Origin: AB-137-C09 sp964458185
GTDB lineage: Bacteria > Pseudomonadota > Zetaproteobacteria > Mariprofundales > Mariprofundaceae
Length of the DNA stretch: 64,000 nt
Direction of reading: 5' to 3'
Assembly (NCBI GenBank): GCA_964458185.1
Contig: CAYWFG010000006.1
Coordinates: 11,680-75,679, forward strand
The first letter of the stretch is position 1, and every line of letters starts with the position of its first letter. A program made the translations under genes and the position numbers. A model generated the notes under the pieces. The model was not told the origin of the DNA. It did not search any database and saw nothing but the letters and a program-made list of their open reading frames with translations. Shown here one piece after another: positions 26,364 to 34,776 of this stretch.

Positions 26364-29057
26364 ATGACCATGACCATGACCAAGACGGTAAACAGTGTTT
26401 GTTCCTATTGTGGTACAGGCTGTGGTATTTCTTTAACAACTGATGGTCAACGGATTATCCAGTTGCAAGGAAATCCATTACACCCAACCAATCAAGGCAT
26501 GTTATGCTCCAAAGGTCGCGCACTGCATCACACCGTTGATACAGAAGATCGTTTGTTGCAACCACAATTACGCACCACTCGCACGGCTCCTTTTGCCCCT
26601 GTTGATTGGGGTACTGCCTTGGATTATGGCGCGACAAAGTTTGCCAACATTATCAAAGAACACGGCGCAGATGCGGTCGCATTTTATGTCTCAGGGCAGT
26701 TGTTAACCGAAGACTATTATGTGTTCAACAAGTTAATGAAGGGTTTTATTGGTTCTAATAACATTGATACCAATTCACGTTTGTGCATGTCTTCGGCTGT
26801 GGCAGGGTATAAACGGGCTTTTGGTGCTGATGGACCGCCCATTTGTTATGATGATATTGAACTTGCTGAATCCTATTTTATTATCGGCGCAAACCCTGCT
26901 TATGCCCACCCGATTCTTTTTCGGCGTATGGAAGCGGCAAAAGAAGCCAACCCCAACCTTAAAATTATTGTCGCTGACCCACGCCGCACCGATACTTGCT
27001 CGATTGCTGATATTCATTTGCCATTAAAACCCGGTACAGATGTGCCGTTGCTGCAAGCGATGCTCAATGTGATGGTGTGGGAAGATATGATTGATCACGA
27101 TTATATTGCTGCCCATACGCAAGGCTTTGATCGCATTCTTGCCCGTATTAAGACCATGACCCCACGCAAAGCAGCGAATATTTGTGGCGTGAATGCGATG
27201 GCTATTATTCAGGCTGCGATGTGGTTTGCCGAATATAAAACATTGTCTTTTTGGACGATGGGCATGAATCAATCGACATCAGGCACTGATAAAAACAATG
27301 CACTGTTAAATCTTCATTTGGCAACAGGGCAAATAGGAAAAGCTGGGTGCGGGCCTTTTTCGTTGACGGGGCAAGCCAATGCCATGGGGGGGCGTGAAGT
27401 CGGTGGCATGGCGACCATGTTGGCAGCGCATCGTGATTACAATAACGCTGCACACCGCAAAGAAGTTGCTGATTATTGGGGAGTAAAAAACGTAGCCCAA
27501 AGCGCAGGACTCACTGCTACAGAACTTTTTACCGCGCTGGAGACAGGGCGTGTTAAAGCGGTATGGATCGTCTGCACCAACCCGATGGTGTCGATGCCTG
27601 ATGGATCAAGCATTGAAGCAGCACTACAAAAAGCAGAATGGGTAATGGTCTCTGATGCTTACCATCCGACCGATACCACACGCCTTGCCCATCTTTTGCT
27701 TCCTGCTGCGGGTTGGGCAGAAAAAGAAGGCACGATGACCAACTCTGAACGCTTGATCACACACATTGAACAAGCCATCCCCGCCGCAGGTGCATCGCGC
27801 CCCGATTGGAAAATCGCGGCTGATTTTGCTCGTGTTCTTGGTGATAAATTAGGGAAATCATGGCAGCAAGCCTTTGATTACTCATGCAGTGAAGAGGTGT
27901 TTAACGAACACAGAGGCTTAACCCAAGGCACTACTATTGATATGACAGGGTTATCGTATGCCTTGTTGGATGAACAAGGTCCGCAGCAATGGCCATACCC
28001 TGAAGGTGGCGTGGCTGATGGCGCAAACAAACGCCTGTACCAAGATGGATGTTTTAACACCGCTAACCATCAAGCTAACTTTATTGATGTATGCTACCGT
28101 CCTGTCGCCGAAGCAACCGATGCAGCATACCCATTATCATTGACCACGGGGCGCATCCGTGATCAATGGCATAGCATGACCAAAACAGGGCATGTGCCTG
28201 AATTGATGCAGCATATGCCCATTCCTGCCTTGCAAATACACCCTGATGATGCAAAGCAACGCGGTATTGATGATGATTGTTTGGTTAATGTTGTTTCACG
28301 CCGAGGCATTATCCGTGTAGCCGTTTATATCAGTGCTGATGTGTCATCTGGGGTGGTTTTTTTACCCATGCATTGGGGGAAAATGACTGCTAGGTCAGGG
28401 CATAGCAACACGATTATTCCATCGTTTGTTGACCCTATTTCTAAAGAGCCTGAATTCAAGCATGCAGCGGTACAAGTGGCGCGTTTTGAAGCTGCATGGC
28501 GTGGTAGGATGCTGATCGCAGGCAAAGCCATCAAAAGTGGGCAAACCATGATCGAAGGTTATACCTATGGCGTGGTGACTTGCAGTGGTATTGATCACCC
28601 TGTCACCAGTATTGAACTCGCCTGCACCCAACCGTTGCAAGATGCGCAGTACCAGCGGCTCGATCACATTTTGGAGCAAGGCAAGTGTTTTGAAACATTG
28701 ACCTATTCTGATCGCAAACATGGCATCAACCGCAAGGCATGGCTAGAAAACAACCGTTTGGTGGCAGTGCGTTGGGTGGGCGGTAACATTCATGATGCAC
28801 AATGGCTGCAAAAACTCATGCTGGAAGACCGTGACATCACCAGCTTGCGCCCTTATTTATTGTCGCCAACCAGCCCGATTGATAAACAAGATACCAAAGG
28901 AAAAATTATTTGTGCCTGTCATAATGTGGGAGCGTTAGAGTTAAACGCTGCCATCAAGGAAGGGGCAAACACTCTGGCACAACTTAAAACATGTACCCAA
29001 GCAGGTACAGGTTGTGGTTCATGCATGCCTGAGATGAAAAGATTGTTGGCTAATTAA
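26364..29057 (+). CDS. nasA: Assimilatory nitrate reductase, molybdopterin subunit
   Basis: An 897-residue bis-MGD molybdoenzyme. Cys13, Cys16, Cys20 and Cys48 form the N-terminal [4Fe-4S] motif. RLCMSSAVAGYKRAFGADGP is typical of NasA, and GQANAMGGREVGG and the C-terminal MopB/FdhF-like cofactor domain (TGRIRDQWHSMTKTG) follow. The last 50 residues carry a BFD-like [2Fe-2S] domain with four cysteines (CACHN, TCTQAGTGCGSC), as in NasA of Klebsiella type. It reduces nitrate to nitrite in the cytoplasm. AAGGAG at 26353-26358 precedes the start, and the first six codons are ATGACC repeated three times. No nitrite reductase, nitrate transporter or nasB is adjacent. A formate dehydrogenase is a less likely alternative. 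Confidence 0.87.
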   Translation: MTMTMTKTVNSVCSYCGTGCGISLTTDGQRIIQLQGNPLHPTNQGMLCSKGRALHHTVDTEDRLLQPQLRTTRTAPFAPVDWGTALDYGATKFANIIKEHGADAVAFYVSGQLLTEDYYVFNKLMKGFIGSNNIDTNSRLCMSSAVAGYKRAFGADGPPICYDDIELAESYFIIGANPAYAHPILFRRMEAAKEANPNLKIIVADPRRTDTCSIADIHLPLKPGTDVPLLQAMLNVMVWEDMIDHDYIAAHTQGFDRILARIKTMTPRKAANICGVNAMAIIQAAMWFAEYKTLSFWTMGMNQSTSGTDKNNALLNLHLATGQIGKAGCGPFSLTGQANAMGGREVGGMATMLAAHRDYNNAAHRKEVADYWGVKNVAQSAGLTATELFTALETGRVKAVWIVCTNPMVSMPDGSSIEAALQKAEWVMVSDAYHPTDTTRLAHLLLPAAGWAEKEGTMTNSERLITHIEQAIPAAGASRPDWKIAADFARVLGDKLGKSWQQAFDYSCSEEVFNEHRGLTQGTTIDMTGLSYALLDEQGPQQWPYPEGGVADGANKRLYQDGCFNTANHQANFIDVCYRPVAEATDAAYPLSLTTGRIRDQWHSMTKTGHVPELMQHMPIPALQIHPDDAKQRGIDDDCLVNVVSRRGIIRVAVYISADVSSGVVFLPMHWGKMTARSGHSNTIIPSFVDPISKEPEFKHAAVQVARFEAAWRGRMLIAGKAIKSGQTMIEGYTYGVVTCSGIDHPVTSIELACTQPLQDAQYQRLDHILEQGKCFETLTYSDRKHGINRKAWLENNRLVAVRWVGGNIHDAQWLQKLMLEDRDITSLRPYLLSPTSPIDKQDTKGKIICACHNVGALELNAAIKEGANTLAQLKTCTQAGTGCGSCMPEMKRLLAN

Positions 29058-29070
29058 ACCTGTATTCCTA

Positions 29071-29226
29071 ACTGATGTTACGCACTAAGCACCTTCAACT
29101 TCTGTAATTCTTTGAAAGAGATTTGCTAAATTTAGGTGATTAAATAATCTATATAAAGATCAAATAGATTCATATTTTTCATGTGCTGAATTATATTAGA
29201 TAGAGATGAAAATGCGTAATATCAGT
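29071..29226. repeat. Possible miniature inverted-repeat element or IS remnant
   Basis: ACTGATGTTACGCA (29071-29084) and TGCGTAATATCAGT (29213-29226) are inverted copies matching at 13 of 14 positions, bounding an AT-rich 156-base segment with no coding potential. It fills the gap between the convergent nasA and yceI genes. I could not see a clear target duplication. It may be a MITE or the leftover ends of an insertion sequence. Confidence 0.4.
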
Positions 29227-29248
29227 AAATAACAATACGATGAACTAC

Positions 29249-29833
29249 TTATTGACGAATTCCTTCAATGGATAAAAACAATTCAACATTTTCAGATGCA
29301 GCCCCTAGCTTGGGTGCAAATGGCATACCGTAATCAGAAAGGTGCAAGGTGGCATGCCCTTCAAAGCCGCGACGGTAACCACCCCAAGGGTCTTTTCCTG
29401 TGCCAATTTGATGGGTTGTTAATGCGATATCTTTGCTTATGCCCCGCAAGGTTAATGTACCATGAATGATGGCATCACCATTGCCTTTGTCTTCGTAGGA
29501 AGTGCTGACAAAGGTGATTTCGGGGTATTTTTTCACATCAAAAAAGTCTGTGCCTCTTAAGTGTTTGTTGCGTTCAGCATGGTTGGTATCAATGCTTGCT
29601 GCTTCGATGGTAACGCTAACTTTATTGTTTTTGGGTTGCTGTTCATCGTAACTGAAATGACCATCAAAGGTGCGAAATTCACCCAGTAACCAACTGTAAC
29701 CTAAATGCTTTACCTTGAATTGAATAAAGGCATGCTGCCCTTTAATATCAATGGCATAATCTTCTGCCACAGCAGGTGTTACATACGCGAGCAGCAGTAA
29801 CAGTGCAGCCGCCCATTGTTTTATGTTTTTCAT
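29249..29833 (-). CDS. YceI-family periplasmic protein
   Basis: A 194-residue protein with a signal peptide (MKNIKQW, hydrophobic core, cleavage near AVA-ED). The mature part is a YceI lipocalin-like barrel (about 24-190): AIDIKGQHAFIQFKVKHLGY, FDGHFSYDE, VTIEAASIDTNHAERNKHLRG, FFDVKKYPEITF and DPWGGYRRGFEG. Such proteins bind isoprenoids such as polyprenyl chains or ubiquinone. It is the last gene of a three-gene operon with cytochrome b561, a recurrent pairing, and overlaps it by four bases. Confidence 0.92.
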   Translation of the reverse strand: MKNIKQWAAALLLLLAYVTPAVAEDYAIDIKGQHAFIQFKVKHLGYSWLLGEFRTFDGHFSYDEQQPKNNKVSVTIEAASIDTNHAERNKHLRGTDFFDVKKYPEITFVSTSYEDKGNGDAIIHGTLTLRGISKDIALTTHQIGTGKDPWGGYRRGFEGHATLHLSDYGMPFAPKLGAASENVELFLSIEGIRQ

Positions 29834-30405
29834 GTAGTCTCCTCTACGTTGGATGGTTTTGGGCGTAACCCCAGCATACGCCGTAGCGTAAGATCGTGAT
29901 CAATAACATGATGCTTCAATGCGGCAGCGGCATGAACGCCAGCTAAAGCCATCGTTGCCCAAGCCAGATACCAATGAGTTAATCCAATCAGGTCAGCAGT
30001 GTTTTTATTCAATGTGATGATGGCGGGCATTGTAAACCAGCCAAACACATCAACACCAACACCTTCAGCCGTTGGAATAAGGTAGCCTGTGATCATGAGT
30101 GAAAACAGCAAGATATAATGCATGCGATGCACTATCAAGGCAATGGTTTGTTCCCACACTGCACCAATCAGCGTAGGTCGAATGCTATAAATACGCCAAC
30201 TAAAGCGAAACAATAACAGCAAGAAGAGCAATACACCCACCGATTTATGAACCCAAGGTGCATCATGGTACCAAGCATCGTAATAGCCCAAGGTACGCAT
30301 CCATACACCAAGGGCAAACATGGCAACAATCAACAAAGCCATCAGCCAATGCATAGTGATACTGATCCAGCCATACGATGAAGGTGTGTTGCGCAATACT
30401 ATCAT
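29830..30405 (-). CDS. Cytochrome b561 family protein
   Basis: A 191-residue four-helix membrane cytochrome. Conserved haem-ligand histidines sit in SITMHWLMALL, APWVHKSVGV, HRMHYILLF and LAGVHAAAALKHH. Bacterial members pass electrons from ubiquinol to periplasmic acceptors or superoxide. It overlaps both neighbours by four bases (TetR regulator upstream, yceI downstream), so the three are co-transcribed and probably share the TetR control. Confidence 0.92.
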   Translation of the reverse strand: MIVLRNTPSSYGWISITMHWLMALLIVAMFALGVWMRTLGYYDAWYHDAPWVHKSVGVLLFLLLLFRFSWRIYSIRPTLIGAVWEQTIALIVHRMHYILLFSLMITGYLIPTAEGVGVDVFGWFTMPAIITLNKNTADLIGLTHWYLAWATMALAGVHAAAALKHHVIDHDLTLRRMLGLRPKPSNVEETT

Positions 30406-30980
30406 CGGGGATGTAATCCCATGGTGAGTAAATCAAGTAAGCGATTTAAATCGCTTTGCAATAGTTTTAGCGGATGACTTTGTAGTGTGATGGGGTTGTT
30501 GTAACGCAAGGTGGCTTGGTGAATATCATACGCTGTTTGCTTGGCATCAAGGCATGAAATAAGATGCTCATCAATCCCTTGTTTAATCATATGAGCCATG
30601 GCATCAATCACCTTTTTTTCATAGCTTACTAGCACATCATGATGACTGGCATCAATCACAGCTATTAAATCAAACAAGTGACGCGAGCTAGAAAATTGTT
30701 GATGCCCTTGCTGCAATCGTGCTTGCAAAAAAGCACGTAAGGCATCAAGGGCATTGCAGTGATGGTTTGCAGCGGCATCAGTGCCAGCATCAAGTTTTTT
30801 TTGTAGCTGGAGGGTGAGGCAAGCAACCATAATGGCATGCTTATTATCAAAGTGACGGTAAAGGTTGCCAACACTCATGCCGCAATCATGAGCAATGGCT
30901 GCCATCGTTGTTTTCGATGGTCCATCGTGAGCAAAACGTTGGTGCGCTGCTTGTAGAATAACATCAGTGGTATCCGTCAT
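30402..30980 (-). CDS. TetR-family transcriptional regulator
   Basis: A 192-residue regulator with an N-terminal TetR helix-turn-helix (about 5-50: TMAAIAHDCGMSVGNLYRHFDNKHAIM) and a helical ligand domain that I cannot assign. It is first in the operon with cytochrome b561 and yceI, so it probably autoregulates. A perfect 16-bp palindrome at 31009-31024 lies 28 bases before its start and also faces the divergent methyltransferase gene. Confidence 0.88.
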   Translation of the reverse strand: MTDTTDVILQAAHQRFAHDGPSKTTMAAIAHDCGMSVGNLYRHFDNKHAIMVACLTLQLQKKLDAGTDAAANHHCNALDALRAFLQARLQQGHQQFSSSRHLFDLIAVIDASHHDVLVSYEKKVIDAMAHMIKQGIDEHLISCLDAKQTAYDIHQATLRYNNPITLQSHPLKLLQSDLNRLLDLLTMGLHPR

Positions 30981-31008
30981 GGATGCAGTCTAGGCATGGA
31001 TGATAATG

Positions 31009-31024
31009 AATACAAGCTTGTATT
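31009..31024. promoter_or_regulatory. Palindromic operator, probable TetR site
   Basis: AATACAAGCTTGTATT is a perfect 16-bp palindrome in the 184-base divergent region between the TetR gene and the methyltransferase gene. TetR-family operators are commonly palindromes of this size close to their own start, so autoregulation is a reasonable inference. No second copy was seen in the gap. Confidence 0.6.
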
Positions 31025-31164
31025 ATTCATTATTCTCTAGACTGGTTAACGGTAGACAATGATTAGGATTGTATCAGATTTGCCATCTTTGCATGTTTGA
31101 TGTAATGTAAATCATCCCATCAACGACACAGTTGGCGTTAAAAAATTATACAATGAGGACTGCA

Positions 31165-32211
31165 ATGCACGGTATTGTTCAACAGTATTATGGTAAAGAA
31201 TTGGCAAGCACTGCCGATTTAAAAACAACAGCTTGCTGCGATAGCAGTGCTATGCCTGACTGGCTTAAACCTTTGCTGGCAAACATTCATGATGATGTCT
31301 TAACCCGTTATTATGGCTGCGGGCTTGTTTGCCCTACCGAATTAAAGGGCTGTCGTATCTTGGATCTTGGCTGTGGTACGGGGCGCGATGTTTATGCCTT
31401 GGCACAATTGGTGGGTGAAACAGGCTTTGTTGTCGGTGTTGACATGACCGAGGAACAATTGGCCGTAGCGCAAGAACATCACGCCTACCATGCTGAAAAA
31501 TTTGGCTTTGATAATGTATCATTTTTACAAGGTTATATTGAACAATTAGACGCACTGGATTTGGCTGATGCGAGTTTTGATATTATCATTTCTAATTGTG
31601 TGATTAATTTATCCCCCGATAAAGATGCGGTGCTGCGTGGTGTGCATCGTTTGTTAAAAACAGGTGGTGAGTTCTATTTTTCTGATGTGTATGCCGACCG
31701 TCGTGTGCCAACGGCAGTGCGGCAAGACCCTGTTTTGTATGGCGAATGCTTGGGTGGAGCTTTGTATTGGAATGATTTTATTGCCCTTGCCCATGGCACA
31801 GGCTTTAACGATCCTCGCTTGGTAGAAAATCGTCCCCTTGCGATTACCGATAAAACATTGGCAGCCAAGATTGGCAATATACAGTTTTTTTCAGCAACCT
31901 ACCGTTTGTTTAAACTGACTGACATGGAGCATGCCTGCGAAGATTATGGTCAAGCCGTGGTTTACCGTGGCACGAGCGAGCATGATGGTGCTATCTTTAC
32001 CTTAGACCAGCATCACAGTATCGAAGCAGGTCGTGTGTTTCCCGTGTGTGGCAATACATGGCGAATGCTGCACGATACACGCTTTGCACTGCATTTTGAT
32101 TTTATCGGCGATTTTTCTCATCATTATGGCATATTTGAAGGCTGTGGAAGCAGTATGCCTTTTGATATAGAAGCAATAATTACCCCTGATAATCAGGGGG
32201 GGTGTTGTTAA
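31165..32211 (+). CDS. Arsenite methyltransferase-like protein
   Basis: A 348-residue class I methyltransferase resembling ArsM. The SAM motif is DLGCGTGRDVYALA (about 67-80). Cys145 in ISNCVINLSPDK and Cys195 in YGECLGGAL are 50 residues apart, the same spacing as the arsenic-binding pair of algal ArsM (Cys174/Cys224). A CC pair lies near the N-terminus (24-25) and GGCC ends the protein. ArsM methylates As(III) to volatile or less charged forms. No arsR, arsC or arsB is adjacent. The ATG at 31165 has GAGGA (31155-31159) five bases upstream and is preferred over an ATG at 31153 and a TTG at 31132. A hairpin-forming sequence at 32183-32199 overlaps the last codons. Confidence 0.75.
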   Translation: MHGIVQQYYGKELASTADLKTTACCDSSAMPDWLKPLLANIHDDVLTRYYGCGLVCPTELKGCRILDLGCGTGRDVYALAQLVGETGFVVGVDMTEEQLAVAQEHHAYHAEKFGFDNVSFLQGYIEQLDALDLADASFDIIISNCVINLSPDKDAVLRGVHRLLKTGGEFYFSDVYADRRVPTAVRQDPVLYGECLGGALYWNDFIALAHGTGFNDPRLVENRPLAITDKTLAAKIGNIQFFSATYRLFKLTDMEHACEDYGQAVVYRGTSEHDGAIFTLDQHHSIEAGRVFPVCGNTWRMLHDTRFALHFDFIGDFSHHYGIFEGCGSSMPFDIEAIITPDNQGGCC

Positions 32212-32223
32212 AGCGTGTAGGTT

Positions 32224-33702
32224 TTAATCTAGCCCCAGATCATCCCATTTTTCATCCACCCGTTGTTTGATGTCGTCAGACATACTGATCGGAACGCCCC
32301 ACTCGCGGGTGGTTTCGCCTTGCCATTTATTGGTTGCATCAATGCCAACCTTAGAGCCTAGCCCCGCGACGGGAGAGGCAAAGTCTAAATAATCAATGGG
32401 TGTATGTTCTGCCATGGTGAAGTCACGCACGGGGTCGCAACGGGTGGACATTGCCCAGATAACTTCTTTCCAGTCGCGGCAATCAATATCACGATCCACC
32501 ACGATAATAAACTTGGTGTACATGAATTGGCGCAAAAACGACCAAATACCAAACATTACTCGCTTGGCATGCCCTGCATAACCTTTATCAATAGAAACAA
32601 TCGCCACGCGGTAAGAGCAACCTTCCATCGGTAAATAAAAATCAACAATCTCTGGGAATTGTTTTTTTAGAATCGGGACAAACAACTCATTAAATGCTAA
32701 GCCTAAAATAGCAGGTTCATCAGGGGGTTTGCCTGTATGGGTAGAATGATAAACCGCATCTTTGCGCATCGCCATCGTTTCTACCACAAAGACGGGAAAG
32801 CGTTCTACTTCGTTGTAATAACCCGTATGATCACCAAAAGGGCCTTCTGCGGCATATTCATCAAAAGAAATATACCCTTCTAATACAATTTCAGCACTGG
32901 CAGGCACTTGCAAGGGAATCGAAAGACAGTCCACCAACACCGTTTTTTCACCACGCAACAGTCCTGCAAATTGGTATTCGGATAAAGCATCAGGAATCGG
33001 TGTAACAGCCGCCAAAATAGTCGCAGGGTCAGCACCAATCACTACAGCACAGGGGAACCGCTCTGCACCTTGTTGTGCTGCTTGTTGATGGTCTTGTGCG
33101 CCACCACGGTGTTTAAGCCAACGCATGATCAAACGATTTTTGCTTAGTTTTTGTTGGCGATAAATGCCAATGTTTTGGCGTTCTTGATGAGGGCCACGGG
33201 TGACAACCAAGCCCCATGTTAACAGCGGTGCGACATCATCAGGCCAGCATGTTTGAATCGGCAAACGGTCTAAATCAACAGCATCGCCTCGCCATACTTG
33301 CGCTTGCCAAGGTGCTTTTTTTTGCACCTTGGGGTTCATGTTTAATACTTGTTTTAAAATAGGGAGCTTTTGCCATGCATCACGGATGCCCTTAGGTGGC
33401 TCAGGTTCTTTTAAATAGGCCAGCAACTCACCCACATCCCGAAGTTCATCGGCTGATGCGCGTCCCATGCCCAAGGCGATACGTTCTGCTGTACCAAATA
33501 AGTTACACAATACTGGAATAGTCGATAACACACCGTGTTCGTTGCGCACCTGTTCAAACAACAATGCAGGTCCTCCCGCACGAAGCACACGATCAGAAAT
33601 CTCGGTCAACTCCAGTTTGCTACTTACTTCACAGGTGATTCGCTTTAGCAAGCCGCGTTCTTCTAGATCGGCCATAAAAGCGCGCATATCTTGATACACC
33701 AT
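32224..33702 (-). CDS. ubiD: 4-hydroxy-3-polyprenylbenzoate decarboxylase UbiD
   Basis: A 492-residue prenyl-FMN-dependent decarboxylase of ubiquinone synthesis. The N-terminus (DMRAFMADLEERGLLKRI) is standard, and the catalytic region contains DEYAAEGPFGDHTGYY, which carries the acidic residues of the family active site. VDRDIDCRDWKEVIWAMSTRCDP near the C-terminus is also typical. It converges on the methyltransferase gene with a 12-base gap and its start shares one base with the stop of the STAS gene. UbiX, which makes the cofactor, is not in the window. Confidence 0.95.
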   Translation of the reverse strand: MVYQDMRAFMADLEERGLLKRITCEVSSKLELTEISDRVLRAGGPALLFEQVRNEHGVLSTIPVLCNLFGTAERIALGMGRASADELRDVGELLAYLKEPEPPKGIRDAWQKLPILKQVLNMNPKVQKKAPWQAQVWRGDAVDLDRLPIQTCWPDDVAPLLTWGLVVTRGPHQERQNIGIYRQQKLSKNRLIMRWLKHRGGAQDHQQAAQQGAERFPCAVVIGADPATILAAVTPIPDALSEYQFAGLLRGEKTVLVDCLSIPLQVPASAEIVLEGYISFDEYAAEGPFGDHTGYYNEVERFPVFVVETMAMRKDAVYHSTHTGKPPDEPAILGLAFNELFVPILKKQFPEIVDFYLPMEGCSYRVAIVSIDKGYAGHAKRVMFGIWSFLRQFMYTKFIIVVDRDIDCRDWKEVIWAMSTRCDPVRDFTMAEHTPIDYLDFASPVAGLGSKVGIDATNKWQGETTREWGVPISMSDDIKQRVDEKWDDLGLD

Positions 33703-33992
33703 TAATCAATCACCGTATCAAATAAATCACTCACCCCAGCTAATTGCCATGCATTTCGTACACAGTCTGGTACAGCATCAAAGTGAACAGTAAGACCGCG
33801 AGTTTCAGCCAAACGCAATGCTTCAATCAAGGTGGCAACACCAGCATTGTCTAAGGCAGTCACGGCGGAAAGATCTATACGAAATACGGCATCAGGGTGT
33901 TGTAAGGCTTTTAATAATGCAGGGGAAGTGTGTAGGTCAACCGTACCTTTGATGAACAAAGATGATGGTGTGTGGGTTATAGCAAGGGTCAT
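33702..33992 (-). CDS. STAS-domain protein
   Basis: A 96-residue single STAS domain. The pattern strand-turn-helix with FRIDLSAVTALDNAGVATLIEALRLA matches the MlaB/anti-sigma-antagonist group, with the Asp-Asn-Ala position where antagonists carry a phosphorylatable serine. The lack of Ser or Thr there points to an MlaB-like or structural role instead of phospho-switching. No mlaFEDC genes are near. It is between ubiD and merR on the same strand. Confidence 0.75.
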   Translation of the reverse strand: MTLAITHTPSSLFIKGTVDLHTSPALLKALQHPDAVFRIDLSAVTALDNAGVATLIEALRLAETRGLTVHFDAVPDCVRNAWQLAGVSDLFDTVID

Positions 33993-34007
33993 GGTTATTA
34001 CCGTTTT

Positions 34008-34382
34008 TTAAGAAAGAAGGTCGCGCACAAATTCCAATTCTTTGCGAATATCACGCAATGAGCATTGCTGGTTGTGCTGGCTCACCCCATGGTTTAATTC
34101 ACCACTCATCAAGCGTTTTTTCGCGCCACGAATGGTAAAGCTTTGATCATACAACAGGTGTTTAATTTGCAATACAGCATAGACATCGCTTTGGCGGTAA
34201 AAACGACGATTGCCGCCTTTTTTTACGGGCTTTATATGATTGAATTCAGTTTCCCAGTAGCGTAAAACGTGGGGTTCAACGGCACACATGTCGCTTACTT
34301 CACGGATGGAAAAAAACAAACGGTCAGGAATATCGGGGACTTCAACCCCCGCATCACTTAATTGACGGGCAGTAAGACTCAT
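34008..34382 (-). CDS. MerR-family regulator
   Basis: A 124-residue protein with a MerR winged helix (about 24-92: FFSIREVSDMCAVEPHVLRYWE, then GGNRRFYRQSDV) and a short helical C-terminus with no metal-binding cysteines. Small MerR proteins of this type are regularly encoded immediately after ihfA. The start overlaps the ihfA stop by four bases. The target is unknown. Confidence 0.9.
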   Translation of the reverse strand: MSLTARQLSDAGVEVPDIPDRLFFSIREVSDMCAVEPHVLRYWETEFNHIKPVKKGGNRRFYRQSDVYAVLQIKHLLYDQSFTIRGAKKRLMSGELNHGVSQHNQQCSLRDIRKELEFVRDLLS

Positions 34383-34663
34383 GATTCATCTACGGGCAAA
34401 CGGTCACGCAATAATTGACTGGCACGAAAAGTCACGACTTTACGCGGTGTAATCATGATTTCTTCCCCCGTTTTGGGGTTGCGTCCACGCCGTTCGCCTT
34501 TTTGCCGAACCATAAAATGACCAAAGCTGGATAGTTTGACATCATTGCCTTGGGCAAGTTCTGCTTTGATTTTTTCTAGCATGGATTCGACCATTTCCAT
34601 GGCATCTTTTTTTGAGAGACCAATACGTTCATTGATAATATCTGCAATGTCAGCTTTTGTCAT
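34379..34663 (-). CDS. ihfA: Integration host factor subunit alpha
   Basis: A 94-residue HU/IHF-family DNA-bending protein. VKLSSFGHFMVRQKGERRGRNPKTGEE covers the family signature, with the intercalating proline in GRNPKTGEEI and ITPRKVVTFR. In other proteobacteria ihfA follows pheST and precedes a merR gene; only the merR partner is retained here, with a SNF2 gene upstream instead. GAGGAGA precedes the start, and a good promoter lies at 34709-34736. Confidence 0.92.
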   Translation of the reverse strand: MTKADIADIINERIGLSKKDAMEMVESMLEKIKAELAQGNDVKLSSFGHFMVRQKGERRGRNPKTGEEIMITPRKVVTFRASQLLRDRLPVDES

Positions 34664-34708
34664 AAATCTCTCCTCATGTGCTTAATTCCCGTTCCTGTAA
34701 ATGCTGAA

Positions 34709-34736
34709 GTTTTAACGAAAGCCCTTGTTTTGTCAA
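34709..34736 (-). promoter_or_regulatory. Sigma-70-type promoter for ihfA-merR
   Basis: On the minus strand a consensus TTGACA (34731-34736) and TAAAAC (34709-34714) are 16 bases apart, in the 113-base gap upstream of ihfA. It would drive ihfA, merR, the STAS gene and perhaps ubiD. Confidence 0.6.
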
Positions 34737-34776
34737 TGATTTTAGCAAGAACAGTTGCTGTTTGTTAGCGGTTTCC

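Noticed and set aside
32183..32199. CCCCTGA-TAA-TCAGGGG hairpin as terminator of the methyltransferase gene
   Set aside because: It lies inside the coding sequence and has no T run on either strand, so terminator function is not supported.
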